DNA of 17,674 nt from DASYQV01 sp036005125 (GTDB lineage Bacteria > Acidobacteriota > Vicinamibacteria > Vicinamibacterales > UBA2999): NCBI GenBank assembly GCA_036005125.1, contig DASYQV010000323.1, forward strand, positions 1-17,674, written 5' to 3'. The notes beneath the pieces are model-generated. The model was not told the origin of the DNA. It searched no databases and worked only from the letters and a program-made list of their open reading frames with translations. The translations under genes and the position numbers were made by a program. This document shows positions 6,745-13,867 of this stretch, in pieces. Within the stretch, counting starts at the first letter, position 1; each line of letters starts with the position of its first letter.

Positions 6745-7980
6745 TCAAATTCCCCGCTTCGGATATCGGCTGGCCACGTAGTGGTCCACCAGGCCGCGGA
6801 AGCCTTCGGCAAGCTCGTTGTACGTGCCGCGCAGCGTCGTGAAGTGCTCCCCGTCGATGTAGACGGGACAGTGTGGCGCCTCGCCCGTGCCCGGCAGGCT
6901 GATGCCGATGTTCGCCGCCTTCGATTCGCCCGGGCCGTTCACGACGCAGCCCATCACTGCAAGCGTCAGCGTCTCGACGCCTTCGTACTTCTTCTTCCAT
7001 TCCGGCATCTGCTCGCGGATGTATGCCTGCGTGCGCTCGGCCAACTCCTGGAACGTGGAGCTCGTCGTGCGCCCGCAACCCGGGCATGCGGTCACGCTTG
7101 GCGCGAACGAGCGCAGGCCCAGAGCCTGCAGCAGCTCGCACGCGGCGTAGACTTCTTCGCGACGATCGGCTCCCGGTCTGGGCGTGAGCGAGATTCGAAT
7201 CGTGTCCCCGATTCCTTCGTTGAGCAGAATGCCCATCGCGGACGCCGACCACACCAGCCCTTTGGTGCCCATGCCCGCCTCGGTGAGCCCGAGGTGCAGC
7301 GGCTGCTCGGTCTTCCGCGCCAGCTCACGATAGATGGCGATGAGGTCGCGCGGCCGCGACACCTTACACGAGATGATGATCTGGTCCTTCCGGAGTCCGG
7401 TCTCGAGCGCCAGCGCGGTCGATTGAATAGCGGAGATCACCATGCACTCGTTGAGAACCTCTTCGGAGGTCCGCCCGAGATTGCGGTCGGTGTTCTCCTG
7501 CATCTTGGCGAGGACGAGCTCCTGGTTGAGCGAGCCGCCGTTGACGCCGATACGGACCGGATGGTTGTTGTCGATCGCGATCTTGCAGATGGTCGCGAAC
7601 TGCTCGTCGCGCCGGCGACCCGTGCCGACGTTGCCGGGATTGATGCGGTACTTGTCGAGCGCTCGCGCGCAGGCGGGATATCGCGTCAGCAGGAGGTGCC
7701 CGTTGTAATGGAAATCGCCGATGAGCGGCGCTTCGCAGCCGGCGTCGACCATCCGTTGCTTGATCTCGGGTACCGCTGCGGCCGCTTCCGGCAGGTTCAC
7801 CGTGACCCGCACCAGCTCGGATCCGGCCTCCGCCAGCTCGATACATTGCCGGGCGGTCGCCGCCGCATCCGCCGTGTCGGTCATCGTCATCGATTGGACG
7901 ACGATGGGCGCGCCACCGCCGACCTGCACGTTTCCGACACGAACGCCAACTGTCGTGTGGAGCCGGATTCCCGTGGGCAT
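6745..7980 (-). CDS. ispG: 4-hydroxy-3-methylbut-2-en-1-yl diphosphate synthase (flavodoxin/ferredoxin)
   Basis: This 411-residue cytoplasmic enzyme of the MEP isoprenoid pathway converts MEcPP to HMBPP using a [4Fe-4S] cluster. The TIM-barrel part has PIVVQSMTMTDTADAAATA (about 25-43), RVTVNLPEAA, YRINPGNVG (111-119), IGVNGGSL (144-151) and LHLGLTEAGMGTKG (228-241). The C-terminal cluster ligands Cys299, Cys302, Cys345 and Glu352 lie in TACPGCGRTTS and MGCVVNGPGESK. It is close to the usual bacterial length without the large plant-type insert. The ATG at 7980 is favoured because GIRLHTTVGVRVGNVQVGG is the expected N-terminus. It stands alone, with no other MEP gene nearby. All motifs look intact. 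Confidence 0.97.
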   Translation of the reverse strand: MPTGIRLHTTVGVRVGNVQVGGGAPIVVQSMTMTDTADAAATARQCIELAEAGSELVRVTVNLPEAAAAVPEIKQRMVDAGCEAPLIGDFHYNGHLLLTRYPACARALDKYRINPGNVGTGRRRDEQFATICKIAIDNNHPVRIGVNGGSLNQELVLAKMQENTDRNLGRTSEEVLNECMVISAIQSTALALETGLRKDQIIISCKVSRPRDLIAIYRELARKTEQPLHLGLTEAGMGTKGLVWSASAMGILLNEGIGDTIRISLTPRPGADRREEVYAACELLQALGLRSFAPSVTACPGCGRTTSSTFQELAERTQAYIREQMPEWKKKYEGVETLTLAVMGCVVNGPGESKAANIGISLPGTGEAPHCPVYIDGEHFTTLRGTYNELAEGFRGLVDHYVASRYPKRGI

Positions 7981-8025
7981 GAATCAATGATAGACGAAGG
8001 ATGAGGGGACAGGGCTCAGGGCTTG

Positions 8026-8059
8026 GCCCGTTATGCGGCGACAGACGCGAATTTTGTAC
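8026..8059 (+). repeat. 34-bp dispersed repeat, copy 2 (possible mobile-element end)
   Basis: The segment is 30/34 identical to 4378-4411, with differences only in the middle six or so bases. It lies in the 230-bp gene-free region upstream of ispG. The base before it completes the tip GGCCCGTT, which is also seen in reverse at 152-159 after the transposase. Confidence 0.7.
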
Positions 8060-8097
8060 TGGTTGTGCGACCGCCTGACGGGTTAGGCGCGCCCGCA

Positions 8098-8126
8098 CCC
8101 CAACGCGCTGAGAACGCGCGTTGGGG
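8098..8126. repeat. Perfect 11-bp inverted repeat
   Basis: CCCCAACGCGC (8098-8108) pairs with GCGCGTTGGGG (8116-8126) around TGAGAAC. There is no T-tract on either strand. It could be a structured RNA element, a protein site, or an inner part of the mobile-element-like end that begins at 8026. Confidence 0.55.
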
Positions 8127-8161
8127 ACCCCGGCGGAGCGCGCCAAAAGATACTGCGACAA

Positions 8162-8180
8162 CCGGCAAGGGCTCTGCCGG
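8162..8180. repeat. Small hairpin in the region upstream of ispG
   Basis: CCGGCA (8162-8167) pairs with TGCCGG (8175-8180). Together with the 8098-8126 hairpin and the 34-bp repeat it fills 7981-8209, where I see no coding gene. Confidence 0.35.
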
Positions 8181-8209
8181 GATACGAAGGGCAGGGCCTT
8201 GCCTGGTCG

Positions 8210-8425
8210 TCACACGAGCTCCCATCCATCCCGTTCGAGCACGCCCCGGATGTGGTCGGCGCGGGCGAGCGCAAGGCCCTCGCTGTCGTAGTTTTCGGCC
8301 CGGTCCATGGTGCCGTCGAAAAACCACGCGATTGTGGTGGGCGTTCCCGGAATGAGCGTCGCGTGCGCGACATTGGACCCGCGCTTCATGCGCCAGAGCA
8401 CGGTGGGGTCGGTATGGTCGCTCAC
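8210..8425 (-). CDS. Small protein of unknown function
   Basis: The frame encodes 71 residues from a GTG at 8425: MSDHTDPTVLWRMKRG, then AHATLIPGTPTTIAWFFDGT, then MDRAENYDS and a helix ALARADHIRGVLERDGWEL. This looks like a small folded domain with two or three beta strands followed by one helix. It resembles short uncharacterised bacterial proteins with the pattern WxxDG...A..F..w..A...A..lR..L...GW. No signal peptide or membrane segment is seen. The upstream in-frame sequence is low quality, so the GTG (weak CGGAA before it) or the ATG of MKRG at 8389 are the candidate starts. It is divergent from the small gene at 8450. Function unknown. Confidence 0.5.
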   Translation of the reverse strand: MSDHTDPTVLWRMKRGSNVAHATLIPGTPTTIAWFFDGTMDRAENYDSEGLALARADHIRGVLERDGWELV

Positions 8426-8449
8426 GTTCCGATTAGAATGCCACTGGCC

Positions 8450-8629
8450 ATGGATGACAATCGCGAAACGCAGGTGCTCACCTGCGGATGCAGAGTGCGC
8501 ACGAGCCGCGATTTTCTCGGACGGGTCGTTGGTACGGTGGTGATGAAGGGCGAGTCGTGCGGCCGGCCCGATCACACGCCGGGGCACGTGCTGCTGATGC
8601 CCGGACGCGAGCACGCGCGACCCGACTGA
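8450..8629 (+). CDS. Small cysteine-containing protein of unknown function
   Basis: This frame has 59 residues, beginning MDDNRETQVLTCGCRVRTSR and ending HTPGHVLLMPGREHARPD. Three cysteines (positions 12, 14 and 37), with CGC early and SCGRPDH later, suggest metal binding or a disulfide, but nothing is proven. An in-frame ATG at 8438 gives four more residues. The start lies 24 bp from the start of the opposite-strand small gene, so the two would share a tiny promoter region. No clear ribosome binding site is visible. The composition looks protein-like rather than like a shadow of the neighbour. Function unknown. Confidence 0.4.
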   Translation: MDDNRETQVLTCGCRVRTSRDFLGRVVGTVVMKGESCGRPDHTPGHVLLMPGREHARPD

Positions 8630-8644
8630 CCGAGCGAGACGATT

Positions 8645-8757
8645 CGCCACGAAGGGCACGAAGATCTCGCCACGAAGGACGCTGTCACGTTAGTGTCACG
8701 AAGTTTTTGGGTATTTCCTTCGTGACCTTCGTGGCAAGTCTTCGTGCCTTCGTGGCG
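8645..8757. repeat. Imperfect long hairpin built of CCACGAAGG/CACGAAG units
   Basis: Three nested pairs are visible: 8645-8664 with 8739-8757 (one-base indel), GCCACGAAGG 8669-8678 with CCTTCGTGGC 8726-8735, and GTCACGAAG 8695-8703 with CTTCGTGAC 8718-8726. The loop is T-rich (8704-8717). CTTCGTG-type repeats are known to occur between genes in several phyla. It separates the small gene at 8450 from the glycosidase-like gene and may act as a terminator-like structure. Confidence 0.75.
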
Positions 8758-8777
8758 TCCGTGTGGGCGCGAAATCC

Positions 8778-9962
8778 ATGAACATCGTCAGCGTATCGTG
8801 GCCCGACCATCTGTCGTTTGGTGAAGGCGATGGGCGCCTCGACACGCCCGACGCGCTCGCGCGGCGCCTGCCCGTCTGGCGCGACGAGCTCGGCGCTCGC
8901 AGGTTGCACTGGCGCCTTCATCGCTCACGCGTGCCAGGACGGTTTTACGCGGCACCGGGCTACCGTCATCCATCGCAGACGACCGGCGACCGTCGTACGT
9001 GGGACGACTTTGCCGTCATGCCGTCCTTCGCGCGGGATGCGGGCCTCGAGCCGTGGTTGTACGTGGCGCTCTTCGATGAAGGCTTCCCACTCGCGTCTCC
9101 GCGCGTTCGCGCGACGAGCCACCACAACTCGATGCACGGCCAGCATGTCGCGTGGCAGAGCGACCTGACGCGGCAGCACCCCGAATGGGTGACGGCCGAC
9201 CGCACGGGTCGAACGCGTCAGTGGGGTGTCGTGTGTCTCGCCTATCCCGGGGCGCGCCGCGCGTTCATCGAACGATGGACGAGGCTGCTCGAGGGCACGG
9301 GCTTCGCGGGCCTGTTCGTCTGCCTGCGCTCTCAATCGCGGCCCGCCGATCACGCGGACCAGTTCGGCTTCAACGAGCCGGTGCGGCATGACTTCCTCGC
9401 ACGCTACGGTCGCGACATTCTGCGCGAGGATTTCGACATGCAGGCCTGGCGCGATCTGCAGGGCGAGTACCTGACGGTTTTCATGGCGGAGTTGCGGGAG
9501 GCGTTGTCTGCCTGCGACCGGCAGCTGGCCGTCGGCGCGCCGCGCGGCGACGTGCTCGGCCCGCCGCTCGGCAATGCGACGCTTGCCTGGCGTGAATGGA
9601 TGACGCGCGGCCTCGTCGACGCCCTCGTGATCGATCAGAGCTCATCGCAATGCCCGTCGATGTGGCATCAGCTCTGGCCCATGCATCGCGGGTACGGCTA
9701 CGTGCAGAACTATATCGACGGGCGCAACCTGCCTTCTCTTGGCGAGCATCTCGCGACCACGTACGCGCCGGTCGCCGCGCGGTCCCGCACGCAATTGTTC
9801 GTCGCCCGACAATGGACCGCGCGCTCCGATGCCGAGGAGCGAGCGTTGCTTCATACGCCCGGCGTCGCGGGCCTCGTGTTCAGCTCCTTCCGCCACGACA
9901 ATCCGGCGGCGATAGCGCGTGGCGACTGGCGCGGAGGAAGAATCGAAGTCGTGAAATCGTAG
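8778..9962 (+). CDS. Glycoside-hydrolase-like TIM-barrel protein (GHL10/COG1649-like)
   Basis: This 394-residue protein has no signal peptide. Early strands (SVSWPDHLSFGEGD, RLHWRLHRSR), then EPWLYVALFDEGFPL, HPEWVTADRTGRTRQWGVV and CLAYPGARRAFIERWTRLL follow the order of GHL10 proteins. That order is an introductory barrel, an 'HPEWV' line and an 'aYpgvR.fi...' line before a strand with acidic residues. FNEPVRHDFLARYGRDI, WRDLQGEYLTVFM and GLVDALVIDQSSS fit later strands. Usual family members act on, or are predicted to act on, polysaccharide. The catalytic acids cannot be assigned with confidence, and the strand FAGLFVCLRSQSRP lacks the usual DGIHxDY acid motif. MNIVSV (8778) is preferred over the ATG at 8763 because the extra five residues look non-native. 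It converges on the Gfo/Idh gene with 6 bp between stops. Confidence 0.6.
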   Translation: MNIVSVSWPDHLSFGEGDGRLDTPDALARRLPVWRDELGARRLHWRLHRSRVPGRFYAAPGYRHPSQTTGDRRTWDDFAVMPSFARDAGLEPWLYVALFDEGFPLASPRVRATSHHNSMHGQHVAWQSDLTRQHPEWVTADRTGRTRQWGVVCLAYPGARRAFIERWTRLLEGTGFAGLFVCLRSQSRPADHADQFGFNEPVRHDFLARYGRDILREDFDMQAWRDLQGEYLTVFMAELREALSACDRQLAVGAPRGDVLGPPLGNATLAWREWMTRGLVDALVIDQSSSQCPSMWHQLWPMHRGYGYVQNYIDGRNLPSLGEHLATTYAPVAARSRTQLFVARQWTARSDAEERALLHTPGVAGLVFSSFRHDNPAAIARGDWRGGRIEVVKS

Positions 9963-9968
9963 GCGTCA

Positions 9969-10955
9969 TCACATCTCGACATCGCGGCGTTCGGTCGCGG
10001 CGCGATGAAGCGCCCCGATCGTCGCCACGTGCAGGCGGCTCTCGGCGAGGGTGATCCGCGCCGGCCTTATACCGAGCGTGGCGTCTTCCATATCGATCAC
10101 CTCGTCGACGAAGGCTGGCGACCCTTCGACGACAATCGGCTCCACGCTGGCGCCGCGTTGCAGCCGCAGCGTCTCGAGCGGGCCGGGCCGGAACGGCCGT
10201 TCGACCTCGAGGACGCCATCGGTTCCGATCAACCGCAGAACGGTCTGGTATGCGGCACGAAAGCCGGCGTGAACCTGGCAAACGACGCCGTTCGCGTAGG
10301 TCAAGGTGCCCGCGAACGCCTCGTCGACGCCGGTCGGTCCCATCTGCTTCCATCCCGACACGCGCGCGGGCGGGGCGCCCGCGACATGCTGCGCGAAGCT
10401 GACCGGATAGCAGCCGACGTCCCAGAGACATCCTCCGCCGAGCGTCGGCTCCAGCCTGACGTCCGCCGCGCGGCTCTGCGGGTAGGTGAAGCCACTGAGA
10501 ATCACACGCAGCGTGCCAATCGCGCCGCTCTCGATGAGCTCGCACACACGTGCCGTCTGCGCATGATGTCGGTACATGAACCCTTCCGTGACCGTGCGGT
10601 CCTGCCGTGATGCCGCCGCGGCAATGCGGTCCACGTCCAGCACGCTGAGCGCGAGCGGCTTCTCGCACAGCACGTGCTTTCCGCGCTCGACGGCGCGAAT
10701 GCACCAGTCGGCGTGCAGGCTGTTCGGCAGCGGGATATACACGATGTCGATGTCGGCGGCATCGAGCAGTTCGTCGTACGAACCGATCGCCCGGGTGATG
10801 GTCCACTCGGCGGCGTAGGCCTCCGCCCGAGCCCGATCCCGGCTGGCGACCGCGACGAGCGTGCTGCGCGAGGATGCGCGGATGGCCGGAATGACGAGCC
10901 GGTTGATGCGCGCGGTTCCCAGCAGGGCCCAGCGCAGCCTACGCGCGTCAGGCAT
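9969..10955 (-). CDS. Gfo/Idh/MocA-family NAD(P)-dependent oxidoreductase
   Basis: This 328-residue cytoplasmic protein has an N-terminal Rossmann fold: RWALLGTARINRLVIPAI (8-25), then VAVASRDRARAEAYAAEW and DIDIVYIPLPNSLH (about 68-81). CEKP carries the conserved Lys99. The C-terminal alpha/beta domain has GGGCLWDVGCYPVSF (173-187), giving Asp179 and Tyr183 in place of the usual catalytic Asp/His region. The length is typical. Members oxidise or reduce sugars, inositols or related compounds; the substrate here cannot be read. Its start is 9 bp after the permease stop on the same strand, so co-transcription is likely. No terminator separates it from the convergent glycosidase-like gene, and transcripts of the two may overlap. 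Confidence 0.9.
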   Translation of the reverse strand: MPDARRLRWALLGTARINRLVIPAIRASSRSTLVAVASRDRARAEAYAAEWTITRAIGSYDELLDAADIDIVYIPLPNSLHADWCIRAVERGKHVLCEKPLALSVLDVDRIAAAASRQDRTVTEGFMYRHHAQTARVCELIESGAIGTLRVILSGFTYPQSRAADVRLEPTLGGGCLWDVGCYPVSFAQHVAGAPPARVSGWKQMGPTGVDEAFAGTLTYANGVVCQVHAGFRAAYQTVLRLIGTDGVLEVERPFRPGPLETLRLQRGASVEPIVVEGSPAFVDEVIDMEDATLGIRPARITLAESRLHVATIGALHRAATERRDVEM

Positions 10956-10964
10956 GCGCGTCCC

Positions 10965-12251
10965 CTAATGTTCCGCGATCAGCAGGACCGCCGACAGCGC
11001 CGCGAGAATCCAGAGGGCGAGCGGCACATCCCGATGCCGGCCCGTGATCGTGTAGAGCAGCGCGTGAAGCATGAAGCCCCAGAGGATGCCCTGCGTGATC
11101 GAGAACGTCAGCGGGATGAGCACCAGCGTGACGAACGCCGGAAGGCCGTCCTCCATCACGGAAAAATCCACCGTTGTGACCGTGTGGAACATCGCGACGC
11201 CGACCAGCATGAGGACCGGGGCTGTTGCATACGCAGGCACCGCCGCCGCCAGCGGCGCGATGAACAGGCACGGGACGAAGCACAGGGCCGTGACGATCGA
11301 CGCCAATCCCGTGCGCGCGCCCATGCGGATGCCCGCGATGCTCTCGACGTACGCGGTACCCGGAGAACTGCCCGCCAGGCCCGCGCCGAGCGTTGCGAAC
11401 GCATCCACGATGAGTCCGCGACGGAGGTTGAGCGGGCTGCCGTCCCGTTCGGTCAGCCCCGCCGCGTGCGAGACGCCGATGAACGTCGAGAGCGAGTCGA
11501 AGAGATCGGTGAAGAGGATGGCCACCATGGAGGGCACCAGCGCCGGCTGCAGCGCGCCGAGGATGTCCAGCCGGAGGAACATGGAGGAGAAATCGGGTGC
11601 GCTCGCCACCCGTTCCGGCGGCTGCGCGTAGCCGAACACCCACGTCCCGAGCGTCACGGCAAAGATGGAGGCAAGAAACGCGAGCGGGCTGTTGCGCCGC
11701 ATCAGCACGACCGCGATCACGATCCCGAGCAGCAGGAACGCGGCGCGATGATCGATGTCGCCGAGCCGCACGAGCGTAACCGGATCGGGCGCGACGAGCC
11801 CGGCGTTCCGCAGACCGATGAACGTCAGCAGCAGGCCGATCCCCGAAGCGGCCGCGATTCGCAGGTTGGGCGGGATCGCCGTCGCGATACGCTCGCGCAG
11901 CGGCGTCGCCGACACGAGCAGGAACAGGACGCCGGCCCAGAACACGATGCCGAGCGCGATCGGCCACGGCACGCGGTTCTGCAGCACGATCGTGTAGGCG
12001 AAGAAGGCGTTGAGCCCCATTCCTGGCGCGACCGCGAATGGCAGGCGAGCGTAGACGCCCATCAACAGCGTCATCGAACAGGCGACGAGCACTGTTGCGG
12101 TCAGTACGCCGCTGAACGACATGCCCGTCCCGGCCGTCGCCAGGATCGACGGGTTCACGATGACAATGTAAGCCATCGTGAAGAAAGTCGTGATCCCGCC
12201 GACGACGTCGGCGTAAACGGAATGTGTCGAGTGCGTGCTGCCGAGGTTCAT
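10965..12251 (-). CDS. NCS2-family purine permease (AzgA-like, adenine/guanine/hypoxanthine)
   Basis: This 428-residue inner-membrane transporter probably has 12-14 membrane spans. Key blocks are GGITTFFTMAYIVIVNPSIL near the N-terminus and APGMGLNAFFAYTIVL, the family signature. TDLFDSLSTFIGVSHAAGL is the conserved FD(S/T)xxTxxGV helix, and GSSPGTAYVESIAGIRMGAR and TGLASIVTALCFVP form the substrate-site repeat. Known AzgA proteins take up purine bases by proton symport. I start at MNLGSTHSTHS (12251), because the upstream in-frame 13 residues are encoded by the AT-rich repeat and have no family counterpart. No Shine-Dalgarno is visible. The Gfo/Idh gene follows 9 bp downstream. Specific substrate is inferred from family. 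Confidence 0.9.
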   Translation of the reverse strand: MNLGSTHSTHSVYADVVGGITTFFTMAYIVIVNPSILATAGTGMSFSGVLTATVLVACSMTLLMGVYARLPFAVAPGMGLNAFFAYTIVLQNRVPWPIALGIVFWAGVLFLLVSATPLRERIATAIPPNLRIAAASGIGLLLTFIGLRNAGLVAPDPVTLVRLGDIDHRAAFLLLGIVIAVVLMRRNSPLAFLASIFAVTLGTWVFGYAQPPERVASAPDFSSMFLRLDILGALQPALVPSMVAILFTDLFDSLSTFIGVSHAAGLTERDGSPLNLRRGLIVDAFATLGAGLAGSSPGTAYVESIAGIRMGARTGLASIVTALCFVPCLFIAPLAAAVPAYATAPVLMLVGVAMFHTVTTVDFSVMEDGLPAFVTLVLIPLTFSITQGILWGFMLHALLYTITGRHRDVPLALWILAALSAVLLIAEH

Positions 12252-12316
12252 TCGCGATTCGTGACTGATGATTCGTGATTTGAAAATCAAGAATCAAGAA
12301 TCAAGAATCATGAATC
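12251..12316. repeat. GATT-rich short repeat array (locus 2)
   Basis: The stretch runs ATTCGCGATTCGTGACTGAT, then ATTCGTGATTT, then a tandem of 7-bp AATCAAG/AATCATG units. It fills the gap between the RHH gene and the permease, so it lies in the permease leader on the minus strand. Its units are of the same type as those at 6590-6736 and 16949-17019. It contains no gene. Confidence 0.7.
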
Positions 12317-12317
12317 C

Positions 12318-12674
12318 TCAGACGCGATAGCGACCGAGCCGGGCCGTCAGCACCGCTTTGAGATCGGACTCCGATCGCGTACCGGTGAGGTCCAGGTCCG
12401 ACTCGCTCAGCGCATCGATCAACGCGCGAATCACGTGCGCGCGGCTGATCGCGACGCCACTGGCCGCCCGGATGTCGGCGCCCAGGCGATCGAGAAAGAC
12501 GATCTGTCGATCGAACAGGACGACGGTCACCTTGGTCCAGTGCTCGGTGTGGGACGGGCGGCGACCCCGCTTCTTCGGAGCAGTCGAACTGGCGGTGTCG
12601 ACACCGGCGGTGGAGAAGATCTCCTCGCCGGACTTACCCAGACGTTTCGTTCTGATTGGAGGGCGTATGGCCAT
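12318..12674 (-). CDS. Ribbon-helix-helix DNA-binding protein, likely partner of ParA
   Basis: This 118-residue protein has a disordered, basic N-terminal tail (about 1-45, including PKKRGRRP) followed by an RHH-type fold. The strand WTKVTVVL (46-53), helix 1 (DRQIVFLDRLGADIRA, 55-70) and helix 2 (SRAHVIRALIDAL, 77-89) match CopG/ParG-like domains, which dimerise and put the paired strand into the DNA groove. A flexible basic tail that stimulates a ParA ATPase is a known feature of ParG-type centromere-binding proteins. It lies 144 bp after parA on the same strand. A near-palindrome in that gap may be its operator or binding site. The partner role is inferred from position and architecture; a simple repressor is the alternative. 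Confidence 0.7.
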   Translation of the reverse strand: MAIRPPIRTKRLGKSGEEIFSTAGVDTASSTAPKKRGRRPSHTEHWTKVTVVLFDRQIVFLDRLGADIRAASGVAISRAHVIRALIDALSESDLDLTGTRSESDLKAVLTARLGRYRV

Positions 12675-12729
12675 TCGAACAACCTGACCGCAGCGCCGAA
12701 CGTAGCACGTGGCGGCGACGGATGTAAAG

Positions 12730-12750
12730 CAATTGTTACGTAATTAATTG
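12730..12750. promoter_or_regulatory. AT-rich near-palindrome between parA and the RHH gene
   Basis: The 21-base segment has outer arms CAATT (12730-12734) and AATTG (12746-12750) around a perfect TTACGTAA (12736-12743). It stands out in GC-rich DNA and lies 55 bases before the RHH start. It could be an operator of the RHH protein or a centromere-like site. No repeats of it were noticed nearby. Confidence 0.4.
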
Positions 12751-12818
12751 CCGATAGGCATTCCGCGCGCACAATCGTAAAGCATCGATCGCGGCACTTC
12801 AAGTTTGAACGTGCCGCG

Positions 12819-13592
12819 TCAGCGGGCGCGCGTGGAGAGGCGGTGCAGGATTTCGTCGGTCAGCCGCTGATACGCCACGGCCGCAGCGCTCCGCGGCGCG
12901 TAACGAACCAGCGGTTGTCCGTGCGAGGGCGCCTCGGTGACGCGTGGATCGCGCGGGATCTCGGACTTGAAGACGCCTTCGCGATTGTGCACGCGGATGA
13001 TGTCGACGATCTCCCGCGTCGCTTGCGCGCGGTTGTCGACAAGTGTCAACACGATGCCGAGCAGCCCCGCCAGGCCCTTGCGCGTTCTCCGCAGATCGCG
13101 GTACCACCGCAGGAACTGCGCGAGCGCTTCGAGCGGAAGATACGATGCGGTGACCGGCACGACGAGATGCTGCGCTGCGAGCGGCACGCTGAACGACACG
13201 AGCGAGAAGCCCACCGGCGAATCGATGATCACGTAGTCGAACGCCGCCGCGAGTGGGTGAACGACGTCGGCGAGGCGCCGCTCCGGGTACCGCAAATCGT
13301 GGAGCGTCGAGTCGATCTGCGCGAGCGCGAGCGAGCCGGTAATCAGGTGAAGGTTGGGAAAGCGTGGAAGGGTCCGCACGGCGTCGACGGGTCGCACGCG
13401 GTCGACGAGCACGTCGGCGATCGACGGCCGGAGGTCCTTGGGGCGCAGGCCGAGCGATATGGATGAGCCCGCATAGGGCTCCAGATCCATCAGCAGCACT
13501 TTGCGGCCCATGCCGGCGAGCACGGCGGCCACATTCACTGCAGTAGTCGTTTTGCCGACGCCCCCCTTGGGGTTGTGCACCGCAAGAATCAT
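12819..13592 (-). CDS. ParA/Soj-type ATPase (small, no N-terminal HTH)
   Basis: This 257-residue ATPase starts at MILAVHNPKGGVGKTT. The deviant Walker A motif is KGGVGKTT (9-16, signature Lys9 and Lys14). Walker A' is LLMDLEPYAGSS (Asp36), where most ParA proteins have DLDPQ, and Walker B is YVIIDSPVG (Asp124). The C-terminal PRDPRVTEAPSHGQPLVRY is typical. ParA dimers bind DNA nonspecifically with ATP and move cargo or DNA bound by a partner protein. The lack of an N-terminal HTH fits the small type Ib class, which pairs with RHH proteins. I start at 13592 because the motif then sits at the usual distance and a promoter lies just upstream. The in-frame extension to 13778 crosses that promoter. 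The cargo is unknown. Confidence 0.88.
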   Translation of the reverse strand: MILAVHNPKGGVGKTTTAVNVAAVLAGMGRKVLLMDLEPYAGSSISLGLRPKDLRPSIADVLVDRVRPVDAVRTLPRFPNLHLITGSLALAQIDSTLHDLRYPERRLADVVHPLAAAFDYVIIDSPVGFSLVSFSVPLAAQHLVVPVTASYLPLEALAQFLRWYRDLRRTRKGLAGLLGIVLTLVDNRAQATREIVDIIRVHNREGVFKSEIPRDPRVTEAPSHGQPLVRYAPRSAAAVAYQRLTDEILHRLSTRAR

Positions 13593-13617
13593 CGCCGCCG
13601 ATTCTGTGAGCTTCTCT

Positions 13618-13646
13618 ATTGTATTTATTTCCGTATTGTTTGTTAA
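13618..13646 (-). promoter_or_regulatory. Sigma-70-type promoter for parA
   Basis: On the minus strand, TTAACA (13646-13641) and TACAAT (13623-13618) are separated by exactly 17 bp. The expected transcription start near 13611 leaves a leader of about 20 bases before ATG 13592, with no clear Shine-Dalgarno. The region is AT-rich compared with its surroundings. It is the best promoter match I found in the window. Confidence 0.6.
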
Positions 13647-13867
13647 CGTGTTGTGGGTCAGCCCTTTAACCCTTGCTCCGTGGGGTGTCGGCCCGCCGGC
13701 GCATCTCGACCGTTTCTGTCGACGGTCCGGTCGCAGCCGGGCGGCGCCGGTGGAGCCACCGAGCCGACTGAACCACACGATCGATACAGCCGATAACAGG
13801 GGATGGCGAGGTTTTTAGCGCATCCGCGTGTTGTGCCGGTGCGTTAGCATCAGCGCACGTTCAAGTG

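Noticed and set aside
9880..10806. 308-residue minus-strand frame
   Set aside because: It overlaps the Gfo/Idh gene in another frame, and only the Gfo/Idh frame has recognised motifs.
10674..12278. 534-residue plus-strand frame
   Set aside because: It is antisense to the permease, with low-complexity Arg/Asp/His/Gln composition.
13593..13778. N-terminal extension of ParA
   Set aside because: The extension crosses a near-consensus promoter and adds 62 residues without family counterpart before the Walker A strand.
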